In this document: positions 10,673 to 23,209 of the stretch, one piece after another
Layout: each line of letters opens with the position of its first letter
Numbering within the stretch: position 1 is the first letter of the stretch
NCBI GenBank assembly: GCA_021292105.1
Contig: CM037872.1
Span: forward strand, 15,464,791-15,528,790
DNA length: 64,000 nucleotides
Source: Anadara kagoshimensis
Taxonomy: Eukaryota > Mollusca > Bivalvia > Arcoida > Arcidae
Direction: 5' to 3'
Position numbers and translations under genes: made by a program
The notes under the pieces: model-generated
What the model saw: only the letters and a program-made list of their open reading frames with translations
The model's database searches: none
Told to the model about the DNA's origin: nothing

Positions 10673-10731
10673 CTGTAAATAACACACCACTGGTTGTAAA
10701 ATAAGTGGAATAGTTGAACGCTGTCTAATAC
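10673..10731 (+). repeat. Solitary satellite monomer outside the array
   Basis: One 59 bp unit of the array family (the 'ggttgtaaaataagtggaa' type) stands alone, about 700 bp before the array, between the tRNA-like relic and the SINE. It has small changes (gaacgctg, and an extra base in aatacagta). A copy occurs at 30773-30831. Confidence 0.9.
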
Positions 10732-10761
10732 AGTAGAACATCGATGGTGGCTCGAAGTCCA

Positions 10762-11106
10762 TGGAGTTGAGTTGAGTAATGGTGTTTAACGTCCCAGTCA
10801 AGAATATTTCACTTATATCGAGACATCGCCATCTATAGGCGAAGGAGCAGAAATTTTGCCTGTGCGTTGCGCTGATGGCATTATACAGCAGGGTTCTTTA
10901 GCGTGTCAAGCCTACCGTGACACGGGACCTCGTTTATTTTAAGTTCCCATCCGAAAGAACCGTGACTTTCATTTCGTAATGCCAAGTGCTTGGTGAAAGA
11001 ACAGTCACTACCCACTTTTAAGTCTTGGGTCAGACTCGGCCGGGGATCGAACCCATGACCTTCCACTTACGGAGCGAGCACTCTACCAACTGAGCTACCG
11101 CAGTGG
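10762..11106 (-). repeat. tRNA-derived SINE flanking the array on the left
   Basis: On the minus strand a tRNA-like head starts near 11106, with box A TAGCTCAGTTGG (11087-11098) and box B GGGTTCGATCCCCG (11041-11054). A body of about 260 bases follows, including conserved-looking text such as 'cacgggacctcg' and 'gcgttgcgctgatgg'. The same SINE, in opposite orientation and diverged, lies at 60517-60775. This family of long-bodied tRNA SINEs is, from memory, common in molluscs. It is duplicated at about 30862-31203. Confidence 0.85.
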
Positions 11107-11137
11107 TACTGAACTTTGGCCAAATATTCAAGCCATC

Positions 11138-11161
11138 GGGGGGGGGGGGGGGGGGGGGGGG
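11138..11161 (+). repeat. Poly-G tract, 24 G
   Basis: A homopolymer of 24 G just left of the array. The matching tract in the right copy has only 13 G (31235-31247). Confidence 0.95.
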
Positions 11162-11442
11162 TTGAGCGACCGAACACCGAGAGACAATCTTCATTAGATC
11201 TAGTGTCCAGGTTCCTGTTTAATCAACAGTCATAAGATAGTGAAAATTGAAAAACGTCATGGAAAATAAAATGTCCCTTAAAAATTCATGATGATATCTC
11301 GAAGTTTTCAAACTTCATTTGAAAATAAAATGTTGAACTTCGAACTGGAAATCTATTGATATCCACAGTTCAATTGAATTAAATAATTTTGGTTGAAAGT
11401 TAAAGTAAATAAAAACAGCTGATGATAGATAGTTCTACTGCA

Positions 11443-14400
11443 GTAGTAAATAACACACTACTGATTGTAAATAATTGGAATAGTTGAAAGCTGTCTAATA
11501 GTAGAAAATAACACACCACTGGTAAAATGATTGGAGTAGTTGAAGGCTGTATAATAGTAGTAAATAATACACCACTGGTTGTAAAATGATTGGAGTAGAT
11601 GAAGGCTGTCTGATAATAGTAAATAACACACCACTGGTTGTAAAATGATTGGAGTAGATGGAGGCTATCTGATAGTAGTAAATAACACACCAGTGGTTGT
11701 AAAATAAGTGGAATAGTTGAAGGCTGTCTAAAAGTAGTAAAGGTTGTAAAATTGGAATAGTTGAAGCCAACTTGAAGGCTGTCTAATAGTAGTAAATAAC
11801 ACACCACTGGTTGTAAAATAAGTGGAATAGTTGAAGGCTGTCTAATAGTAGTAAATAACACACCACTGGTTGTAAAATGATTGGAGTAGTTGAAGGCTGT
11901 ATAATAGTAGTAAATAACACACCACTGGTTGTAAAATGATTGGAGTAGATGGAGGCTATCTGATAGTAGTAAATAACACACCACTGGTTGTAAAATGATT
12001 GGAGTAGACAAAGGCTGTATAATAGTAGTAAATAACACACCACTGGTTGTAAAATGATTGGAGTAGACAAAGGCTGTCTAATAGTAGTAAATAACACACC
12101 ACTGGTTGTAAAATGATTGGAGTAGTTGAAGGCTGTATAATAGTAGTAAATAACACACCACTGGTTGTAAAATGATTGGAGTAGACAAAGGCTGTCTAAT
12201 AGTAGTCAATAACACACCACTGGTTGTAAAATGATTGAAGTAGTTGAAGGCTGTCTAATAGTAGTAAATAACACACCACTGGTTGTAAAATGATCGGAGT
12301 AGTTGAAGGCTGTCTAATAGTAGTAAATAACACACCACTGGTTGTAAAATGATAGGAATAATTCAAGGCTGTCTAATAGTAGTAAATAACACACCACTGG
12401 TTGTAAAATGATTGGAGTAGTTGAAGGCTGTCTAATAGTAGTCAATAACACACCACTGGTAAAATGATTGGAATAGTTGAAGGCTGTCTAATAGTAGTAA
12501 ATAACACACCACTGGTAAAATGATTGGAGTCGTTGAAGGCTGTCTAACAGTAGGAAAGCCAAGTCCAAATTGTGCGTTGGCCGGGTTGGCTATCCTTCTG
12601 TAATAGTAGTAAATAACACAGCACTGGTAAAATGATTGGAATAGTTGAAGGCTGTCTAATAGTAGTAAATAACACAGCACTGGTAAAATGATTGGAATAG
12701 ATCAAGGCTGTTTAAAACTAGTAAAACACACACCACTGGTAAAATGATTGGAGTAGACGAAGGCTGTCTAACAGTAGTCAATAACACACCACTGGTAAAA
12801 TGATTGGAGTAAATGAAGGCTGTCTAATAGTAGTCAATAACACACCACTGGTAAAATGATTGAAGTAAATGAAGGCTGTCTTATAGTAGTAAATAACCCA
12901 CCACTGGTTGTAAAATAAGTGGAATAGTTGAAGGCTCTCTAATAGTAGTAAATAACACCACTGGTTGTAAAATGATTGGAGTAGATGAAGGCTGTCTAAT
13001 AGTAGTAAATGACACACCACTGGTTGTAAAACGATTGAAGTAGATGAAGGCTGTCTTATAGTAGTAAATAACACACCACTGGTTGTAAAATAAGTGGAAT
13101 AGTTGAAGGATGTCTAATAGTAGTAAATAATAAACCACTGGTTGTAAAATAAGTGGAATAGTTGAAAGCTGTATAATAGTTGTAAATAACACACACCTGG
13201 TTGTAAAATTGTTGGAGTAGAAGAAGGCTGTCTAATAGTAGTAAATAACACCACTGGTTGTAAAATAATTGGAATAGTTGAAGGCTGTCTAATAGTAGTA
13301 ATTAACACACCACTGGTTGTAAAATGATTGCAATAGTTGAAGGCTGTCTAATGGTAGTAAATACCACACCACTGGTTGTAAAATGATTGGAATAGTTGAA
13401 GGCTGTCTAATGGTAGTAAATAACACATCTCTGGTTGTAAAATGATTGGAGTAGATAAAGGCTGTCTAATAGTAGTCAATAACACACCACTGGTAAAATG
13501 ATTGGAGTAAATGAAGGCTGTCTAATAGTAGTCAATAACACACCACTGGTAAAATGACTGGAGTAAATGAAGGCTGTCTATAGTAGTCAATAACACATCA
13601 CCGATAAAATGATTGCAGTAAATGAAGGCTGTCTAATAGTAGTCAATAACACATCACTGATAAAATGATTGGAGTATATGAAGGCTGTCTAATAGTAGTC
13701 AATACCACATCACTGGTAAAATGATTGGAGTAGTTGAAGGCTGTCTAATAGTAGTCAATAACACACCACTTGTAAAATGATTAGAGTAAATGAAGGCTGT
13801 CTAATAGTAGTCAATAACACATCACTGGTAAAATGATTGGAGTAGTTGAAGGCTGTCTAATAGTAGTCAATAAAACACCACTGGTAAAATGATTGGAGTA
13901 GATGAAGGCTGTTTAAAAGTAGTGAAACACACACCACTGGTAAAATGATTGGAGTAGACGAAGGCTGTCTAATAGTAGTCAATAACACACCACTGGTAAA
14001 ATGTTTAGAGAAGTTGAAGGCTGTCTAATAGTAGTCAATAACACACCAATGGTAAAATGATTGAAGTAAATGAAGGCTGTCTTATAGTAGTAAATAACCC
14101 ACCACTGGTTGTAAAATAAATGGAATAGTTGAAGGCTGTATAATAGTAGTAAATAAAACACCACTAGTGGTAAAATGATTGGAGTAGGTGAAGGCTGTCT
14201 AATAGTAGTCAATAACACACCACTGGTAAAATGATTGGATTAGTTGAAGGCTGTTTAAAATTAGTCAATAACACACCACTGGTAAAATGATTGGAATAGT
14301 TGAAGGCTGTCTAGTAGTAGTATATAACACACCACTGGTAAAATGATTGGAGTAGATGAAGGCTGTCTAATAGTAGTAAATAACACCACTGGTTGTAAAA

Positions 14401-17400
14401 TGATTGGAGTAGTTGAAGGCTGTTTAATAGTAGTAAATAACAAACAACTGGTTGTAAAATTATTGGAGTAGTTGAAGGCTGTCTAATAGTAGTAAATAAC
14501 ACATCACTGGTTGCAAAATGATTGGAGTAGATGAAGGCTGTCTAGTAGTAGTAAATAATACACCACTGGTTGTAAAATGATTGGAGTAGAAGAAGGTTGT
14601 GTAATATTAGTAAATAGCACCACTGGTTGTAAAATCAGTGGAATAGTTGAAGGATGTCTAATAGTAGTCAATAACACACCACTGGCTGTAAAATGATTGA
14701 AGTAGATGAAGGCTGTCTAATAGTAGTAAATAACACCATTTGTTTTAAAATGATTGAAGTAGATGAAGGCTGTCTGATAGTAGTAAATAACACACCACTG
14801 GTAAAATGATTGGAGAAGTTGAAGGCTGTCTAATAGTAGTCAATAACACACCACTGGTAAAATGATTGGAGAAGTTGAAGGCTGTCTAATAGTAGTCAAT
14901 AACACACCACTGGTAAAATGATTGGAGAAGTTGAAGGCTGTGTAATAGTAGTCAATAACACACCACTGGTAACACGATTGGAGTAAATGAAGGCTGTCTT
15001 ATAGTAGTAAATAATCCACCACTGGTTGTAAAATAAGTGGAATAGTTGAAGGCTGTATAATAGTACTAAATAAAACAACACTGGTTGTAAAATGATTGGA
15101 GTAGATGAAGGCTGTATAACATTAGTGAATAACACACTACTGGTTGTAAAATAATTGGAATAGTTGAAGTCTGTCTAATAGTAGTAAATAACACACCGCT
15201 AGTAAAATGATTGGATTAGTTGAAGGCTTTGTAATGGTAGTAAATAACACACCACTTTTAAAATGATTGGAATAGTTGAAGGCTGTCTAATAGTAGTAAA
15301 TAACACACCGCTAATAAAATGATTGGATTAGTTGAAGGCTTTGTAATGGTAGTAAATAACACACCACTTTTAAAATGACTGGAATAGTTGAAGGCTGTCT
15401 AATAGTAGTCAATAAGACACCACTGGTAAAAAGATTGGAGTAAATGAAGGCTGTCTAATAGTAGTCAATAACACACAACCGGTAAAATGATTGGAGTAAA
15501 TGAAGGCTGTCTAATAGTAGTCAATAACACACCACTGGTAGAATGATTGGAGTAAATGAAGGCTGTCTAATAGTAGTCAATAACACATCACTGATAAAAT
15601 GATTGCAGTAAATGAAGGCTGTCTAATAGTAGTCAATAACACATCACTGATAAAATGATTGGAGTAAATGAAGGCTGTCTAATAGAAGTCAATAACACAT
15701 CACTGGTAAAATGATTAGAGTAAATGATTGCTGTCTAATAGTGGTCAATAACAGACCACTTGTAAAATGATTGAAGTAGTTGAAGGCTGTCTAATAGTAG
15801 TCAATAACACACCACTGATAAAATGATTGGAGTAAATGAAGGCTGTCTAATAGTAGTCAATAACTCATAACTGGTAAAATGATTGGAGTAAATGAAGGCT
15901 GTCTAATAGTAGTCAATAAAACACCACTGGTAAAATGATTGGAGTAAATGAAGGATGTCTAATAGTAGTAAATAACACACCACTGGTAAAATGATTAGAG
16001 TAGTTGAAGGCTGTCGAATAGTAGTCAATAACACACCACTGGTAAAATGATTGGAGTAAATGAAGGCTGTCTAATAGTAGTCAATAACACACCACTGGTA
16101 AAATGATTGGAGTAAATGAAGGCTGTCTAATAGTAGTCAATAACACACCACTGGTAAAATGATTGGAGTAAATGAAGGCTGTCTAATAGTAGTCAATAAC
16201 ACACTACTGGTAAAATGATTGGAGTAAATGAAGGCTGTCTAATAGTAGTCAATAAAACACCACTGGTAAAATGATTGGAGTAAATGAAGGCTGTCTAATA
16301 GTAGTCAATAACACACTACTGGTTGTAAAATAATTGGAGTATTTGAAGGCTGTCTAATAGTAGTCAATAACACACCACTGGTAAAATGATTGCAGTAAAT
16401 GAAGGCTGTCTAATAGTAGTCAACAACACATCACTGGTAAAATGATTGGCGTAAATGAAGGCTGTCTAATAGTAGTCAATAACACACCACTGGTAAAATG
16501 ATTGGAGTAAATGAAGGCTGTCTAATAGTAGTCAATAACACACCACTGGTAAAATAATTGGAGTAAATGAAGGCTGTCTAATAGTAGTCAACAACACATG
16601 ACTGGTAAAATGATTGGCGTAAATGAAGGCTGTCTAATAGTAGTCAATAACACACCACTGGTAAAATGATTGGAGTAAATGAAGGCTGTCTAATAGTAGT
16701 CAATAACACACCACTGGTACAATGATTGGAGAAAATGAAGGCTGTCTAATAGTAGTCAATAACACACTACTGGTAAAATGATTGGAGTAAATGAAGGCTG
16801 TCTAATAGTAGTCAATAACACACCACTGGTAAAATGATTGGAGTAAATGAAGGCTGTCTAATAGTAGTCAATAACACACCACTGGTAAAATGATTGGAGT
16901 AAATGAAGGCTGTCTAATAGTAGTCAATAACACACCACTGGTAAAATGATTGAAGTAAACGAAGGCTGTCTTATAGTAGTAAATAACACACCACTGGTAA
17001 AATGACTGGAGTAAATGAAGGCGGTCTAATAGTAGTCAACAACACATCTCTGGTAAAATGATTGGCGTAAATGAAGGCTGTCTAATAGTAGTCAATATCA
17101 CACCACTGGTAAAATGATTGGAGTAGTTGAAGGCTGTCTAATAGTAGTGAATAACACACCACTGATAAAATGATTGGAGTAAATGAAGGCTGTCTAATAG
17201 TAGTCAATATCACACCACTGGTAAAATGATTGGAGTAAATGAAGGCTGTCTAATAGTAGTCAATAACACACCACTGGTAAAATGATTGGAGTAAATGAAG
17301 GCTGTCTAATAGTAGTCAATAACACACCACTGGTAAAATGATTGGAGTAAATGAAGGCTGTCTAATAGTAGTCAATAACACATCACTGGTAAAATGATTA

Positions 17401-19029
17401 GAGTAAATGATGGTTGTCTAATAGTAGTCAATAACACATCACTGGTAAAATGATTGGAGTAAATGAAGGCTGTCTAATAGTAGTCAATAACACATCACTG
17501 GTAAAATGATTGGAGTAAATGAAGGCTGTCTTATAGTAGTAAATAAGATACCACTGGTTGTAAAATAAGTGGAATAGTTGGATGCTGTATAATAGTAGTA
17601 AATAACACACCACCGGTTGTAAAATGATTGGAGTATATGAAGGCTGTCTAATAGTAGTAGATAACATACCACTGGTAAAATGATTGGTGTAGATGAAGGC
17701 TGTCTAAAAGTAGTAAAACACACACCACTGGTAAAATGATTGGTGTAGATGAAGGCTGTCTAAAAGTAGTAAAACACACACAACTGGTAAAATGATTGGA
17801 GTAGATGAAGGCTGTCTAATAGTAGTAGATAACATACCACTGGTAAAATGATTGGTGTAGATGAAGGCTGTCTAAAAGTAGTAAAACACACACAACTGGT
17901 AAAATGATTGGAGTAGATGAAGGCTGTCTAATAGTAGTAGATAACATACAACTGGTAAAATGATTGGAGTAGATGAAGGCTGTCTTATAGTAGTAAATAA
18001 CATACCACTGGTTGTAAAATAAGTGGAATAGTTGGAGGCTGTATAATAGTAGTAAACAACACACTAGTGATTGTAAAATAATTGGAATAGTTGAAGTCTG
18101 TCTAATAGTAGTAAATAAAATACAATTGGTAAAATGAATGGAGTAGTTGAAGGCTGTCTAATAGTAGTTAATAACACATCACTGGTAAAATGATTGGAGT
18201 AGTTGAAGGCTGTCTAATAGTAGTCAATAACACACCACTGGTAAAATGATTGGAGTAAATGAAGGCTGTCTTATAGTAGTCAATAACACACCACTGGTAA
18301 AATGATTGGAGTAAATGAAGGCTGTCTAGTAGTAGTAAATAACACAGCACTGGTAAAATGATTGGAATAGTTGAAGGCTGTCGAATAGTAGTAAATAACA
18401 CACCACTGGTAAAATGATAGGAGTCGTTGAATGCTGTCTAATAGTAGTAAATAACATACCACTGGTAAAATGATTGGAGTAGATGAAGGCTGTTTAAAAG
18501 TAGTAAAACACACACCACTGGTAAAAGTATTGGAGTAGATGAAGGCTGTCTAATAGTAGTTAATAACACACCACTGGTAAAATGTTTGGAGTAGTTGAAG
18601 GCTGTCTAATAGTAGTAAATAACACACTACTGGTTGTAAAATGATTGGAATAGTTGAAGGCTGTTATATAGTAGTAAAAAACACACCACTGTTTGTAAAA
18701 TTATTGGAGTATTTGAAGGCTGTCTAATAGTAGTCAATAACACACCACTGGTAAAATGATTGGAGTATGTGAAAGCTGTCTAATAGTAGTTAATAACACA
18801 CCACTGGTAAAATGATTGGAGTAAAGGAAGGCTGTCTAATAGTAGTAAATAACATACCACTGGTTGTAAAATAAGTGGAATAGTTAAAGGCTGTCTAATA
18901 GTAGTAAATAACACCACTGGTTGTAAAATGATTGGAGTAGATGAAGGCTGTCTAATAGTAGTGAATAACACACCACTGGTTGTAAAATGATTGGAGTAGA
19001 TGAAGGCTGTCTAATAGTAGTAAATAACA
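11443..19029 (+). repeat. Satellite array, block 1
   Basis: Head-to-tail monomers. Two main forms alternate in runs: a 59 bp form with 'agtagtaaataacacacc' and 'actggttgtaaaatg', and a 56 bp form with 'agtagtcaataacacacc' and 'actggtaaaatg'. The part up to about 12.4 kb is mostly the 59 bp form; 15.4-17.5 kb is mostly the 56 bp form; elsewhere they mix. Monomers differ by scattered substitutions and small indels. No transcription or protein function is shown; antisense open frames follow from the repeat itself. Confidence 0.97.
12554..12600. repeat. Non-satellite spacer inside the array (left copy)
   Basis: About 47 bases of unrelated, GC-richer text ('ccaagtccaaattgtgcg' and 'ggccgggttggctatcc') interrupt one monomer. 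The same interruption with one substitution occurs at 32287-32333, which ties the two array copies together. Confidence 0.85.
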
Positions 19030-19424
19030 TTATTACCACTTTGGTAAAATACTTACAATCTGATTGGTTAAAATCTTATTTATACTATTCCATATATTTA
19101 ATTTTCCAAGGCAATACGGTCGCTTGAACGGGTAATACGGATACCACGTGATCGGGTAATACGGAGCTTCAAACCTGTCGGGTTATGGCCGCCCCCATGG
19201 TCCGCTTCAAGTATTGCAGTATATTTTTAACCTGTTGGTTTTCAAAGAAGTATTAAAAGTAACAAACGATTTTTAATTTTATAAATTACAGAATATATTA
19301 AAATTAAAATTTTGTGAATAAGATTCAAAATTCGAGAGTTAAAAGTTCGTATCTGCGGCTAAAGGGGAACAACTCGCATAGAAACGTCGTTTGCAAAGTG
19401 CAGATAGATCACTACCCTTGTATA

Positions 19425-19789
19425 AGTGATTGCGATTTATGGAAATTATACTCTAGCATTCACATGAATCCAAATACGCCCACGGGACTGTTTAATAAAG
19501 TACATTTTAATAACGTTTATATTTCTGTCGTCGGGGTGGTGAAAACATTCCTGAAATGTCGAAATCTACTTTTTCTGTGGCTACAGATTACTCTACAGGG
19601 GCCAAATTTGTAAAGAAAACTGTAGATGAGTTAAAAAAAAATCGTCGCGAAAATGAAAAGGAGAAATACACAGGAATAATGCCTGCTGACAACACGCCAA
19701 TGTGTCCTGTAGCTTCCTACGAAAAGTACATGTCCGTTTACTCTGCTGGAGAGAAAGGAACAACGCTAATATTTCAAAGATTTGAATGA
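19425..19789 (+). pseudogene. Frameshifted fragment of a Crypton/DUF3504-type tyrosine recombinase
   Basis: Two overlapping frames together read as the N-terminal half of the DUF3504 recombinase domain found in Cryptons and in Crypton-derived host genes. The first frame gives DLWKLYSSIHMNPNTPTGL and then a KVHFNN stretch. About 19515-19522 the homology moves to another frame, which gives YFCRRGGENI, TKF-like text, VDELKKNRREN and CPVASYEKYM, ending at a TGA at 19787-19789. The Arg in RRG fits the first catalytic arginine of the family. The second catalytic block and the active-site tyrosine are absent. This is a truncated, broken copy inside insert A. It may belong to the element or be captured cargo. 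Confidence 0.65.
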
Positions 19790-20285
19790 CACGGTTAAAA
19801 ATAAATCAATTAATCATTTACTTACATTAGGCGAGTCGTTACTAACAATCCTAATTTCGATCTAGTCCATACATTATAACTCCTTTAATGCACCAAAACG
19901 TATTTTTGGATGAGTGTTTACAATGGGAAAAATTTTGACAAAATGGCGGTGTCTTTCGTGTGACGTAATGATGACGGAAGAATTTATTCTTTACGTAGGT
20001 TTGCAAGGGGTACAATGAAGGGTAGCTCCAGTTTGAAGAGTTATAATTTTTAATCGGATAAACGGCATTTTTTAAACTAACTTATCTCAGAAATGTTTAA
20101 TAAATTTAATATTTCCGTATTTTCAATTAATTAAAATTTGATAGAAAAGATTAACTTGTTGAGTTGTTCCAATTTAATTATTTTATACTAATATTTTAAA
20201 CCACATTACAATATTCCAGTAACTGCAGCATAAGCTTAAAGTTTTCAAATGTTGATCGAAATCAGACCAAAGTGGTAATAAATTC

Positions 20286-20421
20286 GTTATTTGAGATTTT
20301 CCCGGGGTATACGGGATGGTATGACCGTCTTGGGTTTAGTATTCCTTCGGCTGCGCCTCAGGAAATACGAAACCCAAGACGGTCATACCATCCCGTATAC
20401 CCCGGGAAAATCTCGAATAAC
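20286..20421. repeat. Hairpin tail of insert A
   Basis: Arms of about 60 bp (20286-20345 and 20361-20421) pair with about three differences around a 15-base loop, TTCGGCTGCGCCTCA. The arms include CCCGGGGTATACGGGATGG. The loop motif TCGGCT(G/T)CGCCTC recurs in the hairpin at 34614-34737 although the arms there are unrelated. Confidence 0.92.
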
Positions 20422-20425
20422 TAAT

Positions 20426-22222
20426 ATACCACTGGTAAAATGATTGGTGTAGATGAAGGCTGTCTAATAGTAGTAAATAACACACTACTGGTTGTAAAAT
20501 AATTGGAATAGTTGAAGTCTGTCTAATAGTAGTAAATAAAATACAATTGTTAAAATGATTGGAGTAGTTGAAGGCTGTCTAATAGTAGTCAATAACACAT
20601 CACTGGTAAAATGATTGGAGTAAATGAAGGCTGTCTTATAGTAGTCAATAACACACCACTGGTAAAATGATTGGAGTAAATGAAGGCTGTTTAGTAGTAA
20701 TAAATAACACAGCACTGGTAAAATGATTGGAATAGTTGAAGGCTGTCGAATAGTAGTAATTAACACACCACTGGTAAAATGATAGGAGTCGTTGAAGGCT
20801 GTCTAATAGTAGTAAATAACATACCCCTGGTAAAATGATTGGAGTAGATGAAGGCTGTTTAAAAGTAGTAAAACACACACCACTGGTAAAATTATTGGAG
20901 TAGATGTAGGCTGTCTCATAGTAGTCAATAACACACCACTGGTAAAATGTTTGGAGTAGTTGAAGGCTGTCTAATAGTAGTAAATAACACACTACTGGTT
21001 GTAAAATGATTGGAATAGTTGAAGGCTGTCAAATAGTAGTAAATAACACACCACTGGTTGTAAAATGATTGGAGTATGTGAAGGCTGTCTAATAGTAGTC
21101 AATAACACATCACTGGTAAAATTATTGGAGTAGTTGAAGGCTGTCTAATAGTAATAAATAACACCACTGGTTGTAAAATAATTGGAGTATTTGAAGGCTG
21201 TCTAATAGTAGTAAATAACACACCACTGGTAAAATGATTGGAGTAAATGAAGGTTGTCTAATAGTAGTCAATAACACACAACTGGTAAAATGATTGGAGT
21301 AAATGAAGGCTGTCTAATAGTAGTCAATAACACACCACTGGTAAAATGATTGGAGTAAAGGAAGGCTGTCTAATAGTAGTCAATAACACACCACTGGTAA
21401 AATGATTGGAGTAAAGGAAGGCTGTCTAATAGTAGTCAATAACACACCACTGGTAAAATGATTGGAGTAAATGAAGTCTGTCTAATAGTAGTCAATAACA
21501 CACCACTGGTAAAATCATTGGAGTAAATGAAGGCTGTTTAGTAGTAATAAATAACACAGCACTGGTAAAATGATTGGAATAGTTGAAGGCTGTCGAATAG
21601 TAGTAAATAACACACCACTGGTAAAATGATAGGAGTCGTTGAAGGCTGTCTAATAGTAGTAAATAACATACCACTGGTAAAATGATTGGAGTAGATGAAG
21701 GCTGTTTAAAAGTAGTAAAACACACACCACTGGTAAAATTATTGGAGTAGATGTAGGCTGTCTAATAGTAGTCAATAACACACCACTGGTAAAATGTTTG
21801 GAGTAGTTGAAGGCTGTCTAATAGTAGTAAATAACACACTACTGGTTGTAAAATGATTGGAATAGTTGAAGGCTGTCAAATAGTATTAAATAACACACGA
21901 CTGGTTGTAAAATGATTGGAGTATGTGAAGGCTGTCTAATAGTAGTCAATAACACATCACTGGTAAAATTATTGGAGTAGTTGAAGGCTGTCTAATAGTA
22001 ATAAATAACACCACTGGTTGTAAAATAATTGGAGTATTTGAAGGCTGTCTAATAGTAGTCAATAACACACCACTGGTAAAATGATTGGAGTAAAGGAAGG
22101 CTGTCTAATAGTAGTCAATAACACACCACTGGTAAAATGATTGGAGTAAATGAAGTCTGTCTAATAGTAGTCAATAACACACCACTGGTAAAATGATTGG
22201 AGTAAATGAAGGCTGTCTAATA
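20426..22222 (+). repeat. Satellite array, block 2
   Basis: The same monomer family continues. Within it a segment of about 550 bp starting near 20640 recurs near 21486, an offset of about 847 bp, including the private marker 'tttagtagtaataaataac'. This is a local higher-order duplication of about 15 monomers. Confidence 0.95.
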
Positions 22223-23209
22223 CCGTAAATCGGGAAATTTTGGCTGTAGTTTAATTTTGGTTTATTTGGCACCCAACTTAAAAGTGCCAAAATTAAACAC
22301 ACCAAAATAATACATATTCTAAAAAAAGAAATGCCAATATTTACCTGAAAATCGATGTTCCGTAATAGAGCACATTTATCTTAATCTGCCGGAAAACGGT
22401 CATATTTGCCAGACTTGTCCGATAAAAATTTATTTTGACCGACGTGAAAAATCACCAATTGGACATGTTTTGTTTTCGGACATTTTCAATTTTACAACAG
22501 GAATATAAACGGACTAATCAGTTTTCGGTCCGACAAAAATAAACTAGCGCTAGTCTGTCTGCCGGTCTTTAAAACCCTACCCGACTTCATTAAGTATATC
22601 CTACGATATTGTCCTTACCGCGTGTTTACCTGTCATCTAATCAGGTGATTGTTTATTAATCAGTAAATACTTATGGACTTAAGTAGTCGCGTGTCTATTT
22701 CTTTTGTTTCCCAGTTAGAATCATCATAACTTTCTTTAAACGTGTGTTTGTTTAATTGTAAAATGTGTTGATTACGGAAGCCATAACGAGTGTCGGTCAA
22801 GGGTGATAAGGTTCGACGCGGGGTGTTGAAAATTAACTACTACGCGCTTCGTAATTGTTTCATTATTAATGAACTGTCCCCTTATACATTACTTCTGTCT
22901 TTAACTTGCATATATAGTATATACCGATAAATCGGTATTTCAATTTGAATTATCGTTATTTTATGAAACCCGGAAGGCTTAATTGTGCATTCCATTTCAT
23001 CTCTAATTTATAAATTACAACACTTCCGGTTTTTAATCAGCATAATCCGTTTGTCTTGTGGTTGTTTGTTAACATCTTATTCAATGAAGTGCCAAAAATA
23101 AAACGCCTTATTCAGTGAAGTGCCAAATTTAAACACACCAAAATCAAACATCCACATTTTGGGAGAAAACCGCCAAATTATCCCGACGCCAAAATTTCCC
23201 GATTTACGG
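22223..23209. mobile_element. Insert C: TA-flanked DNA transposon, non-autonomous
   Basis: A 987 bp insert has perfect 22 bp terminal inverted repeats (22223-22244 and 23188-23209), beginning CCGTAAATCGGG. Satellite flanks are gtctaa-TA on the left and TA-gtagtc on the right, so the uninterrupted monomer is restored by removing the insert and one TA. A TA duplication is typical of Tc1/mariner-like elements. Near both ends a 'gtgccaaa...aaacacaccaaaat' phrase recurs. No transposase frame is visible, so it would need an enzyme from elsewhere. It is absent from the array right of the gap. Confidence 0.88.

Larger units (their letters stand above)
10036..11442. repeat. Left copy of a duplicated segment (matches 30136-31528)
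   Basis: From 'ggatcaaagcaa' at 10036 the sequence matches 30136 onward almost base for base, through the 3' UTR tail, a tRNA-like relic, a solitary satellite monomer, a SINE, a poly-G tract and into the array. Differences are mostly single-base deletions in the right copy and poly-G length. 10156-10580 within it is otherwise AT-rich and featureless. Confidence 0.95.
19030..20425 (+). mobile_element. Insert A: transposon with internal inverted repeats and hairpin tail
   Basis: A 1.4 kb block of non-satellite DNA interrupts the array. Perfect 16 bp inverted repeats (TTATTACCACTTTGGT at 19030-19045, complement at 20266-20281) enclose a core of about 1.2 kb. Five bases beyond the right repeat begins a long hairpin (20286-20421), then TAATAT before the satellite resumes. 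TGATTGGTTAA begins at base 32 from the left end, exactly as in insert B (34603-35073, read in reverse). The core carries a recombinase fragment. The target duplication is not clear. Insert A has no counterpart in the array right of the gap. Confidence 0.8.
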
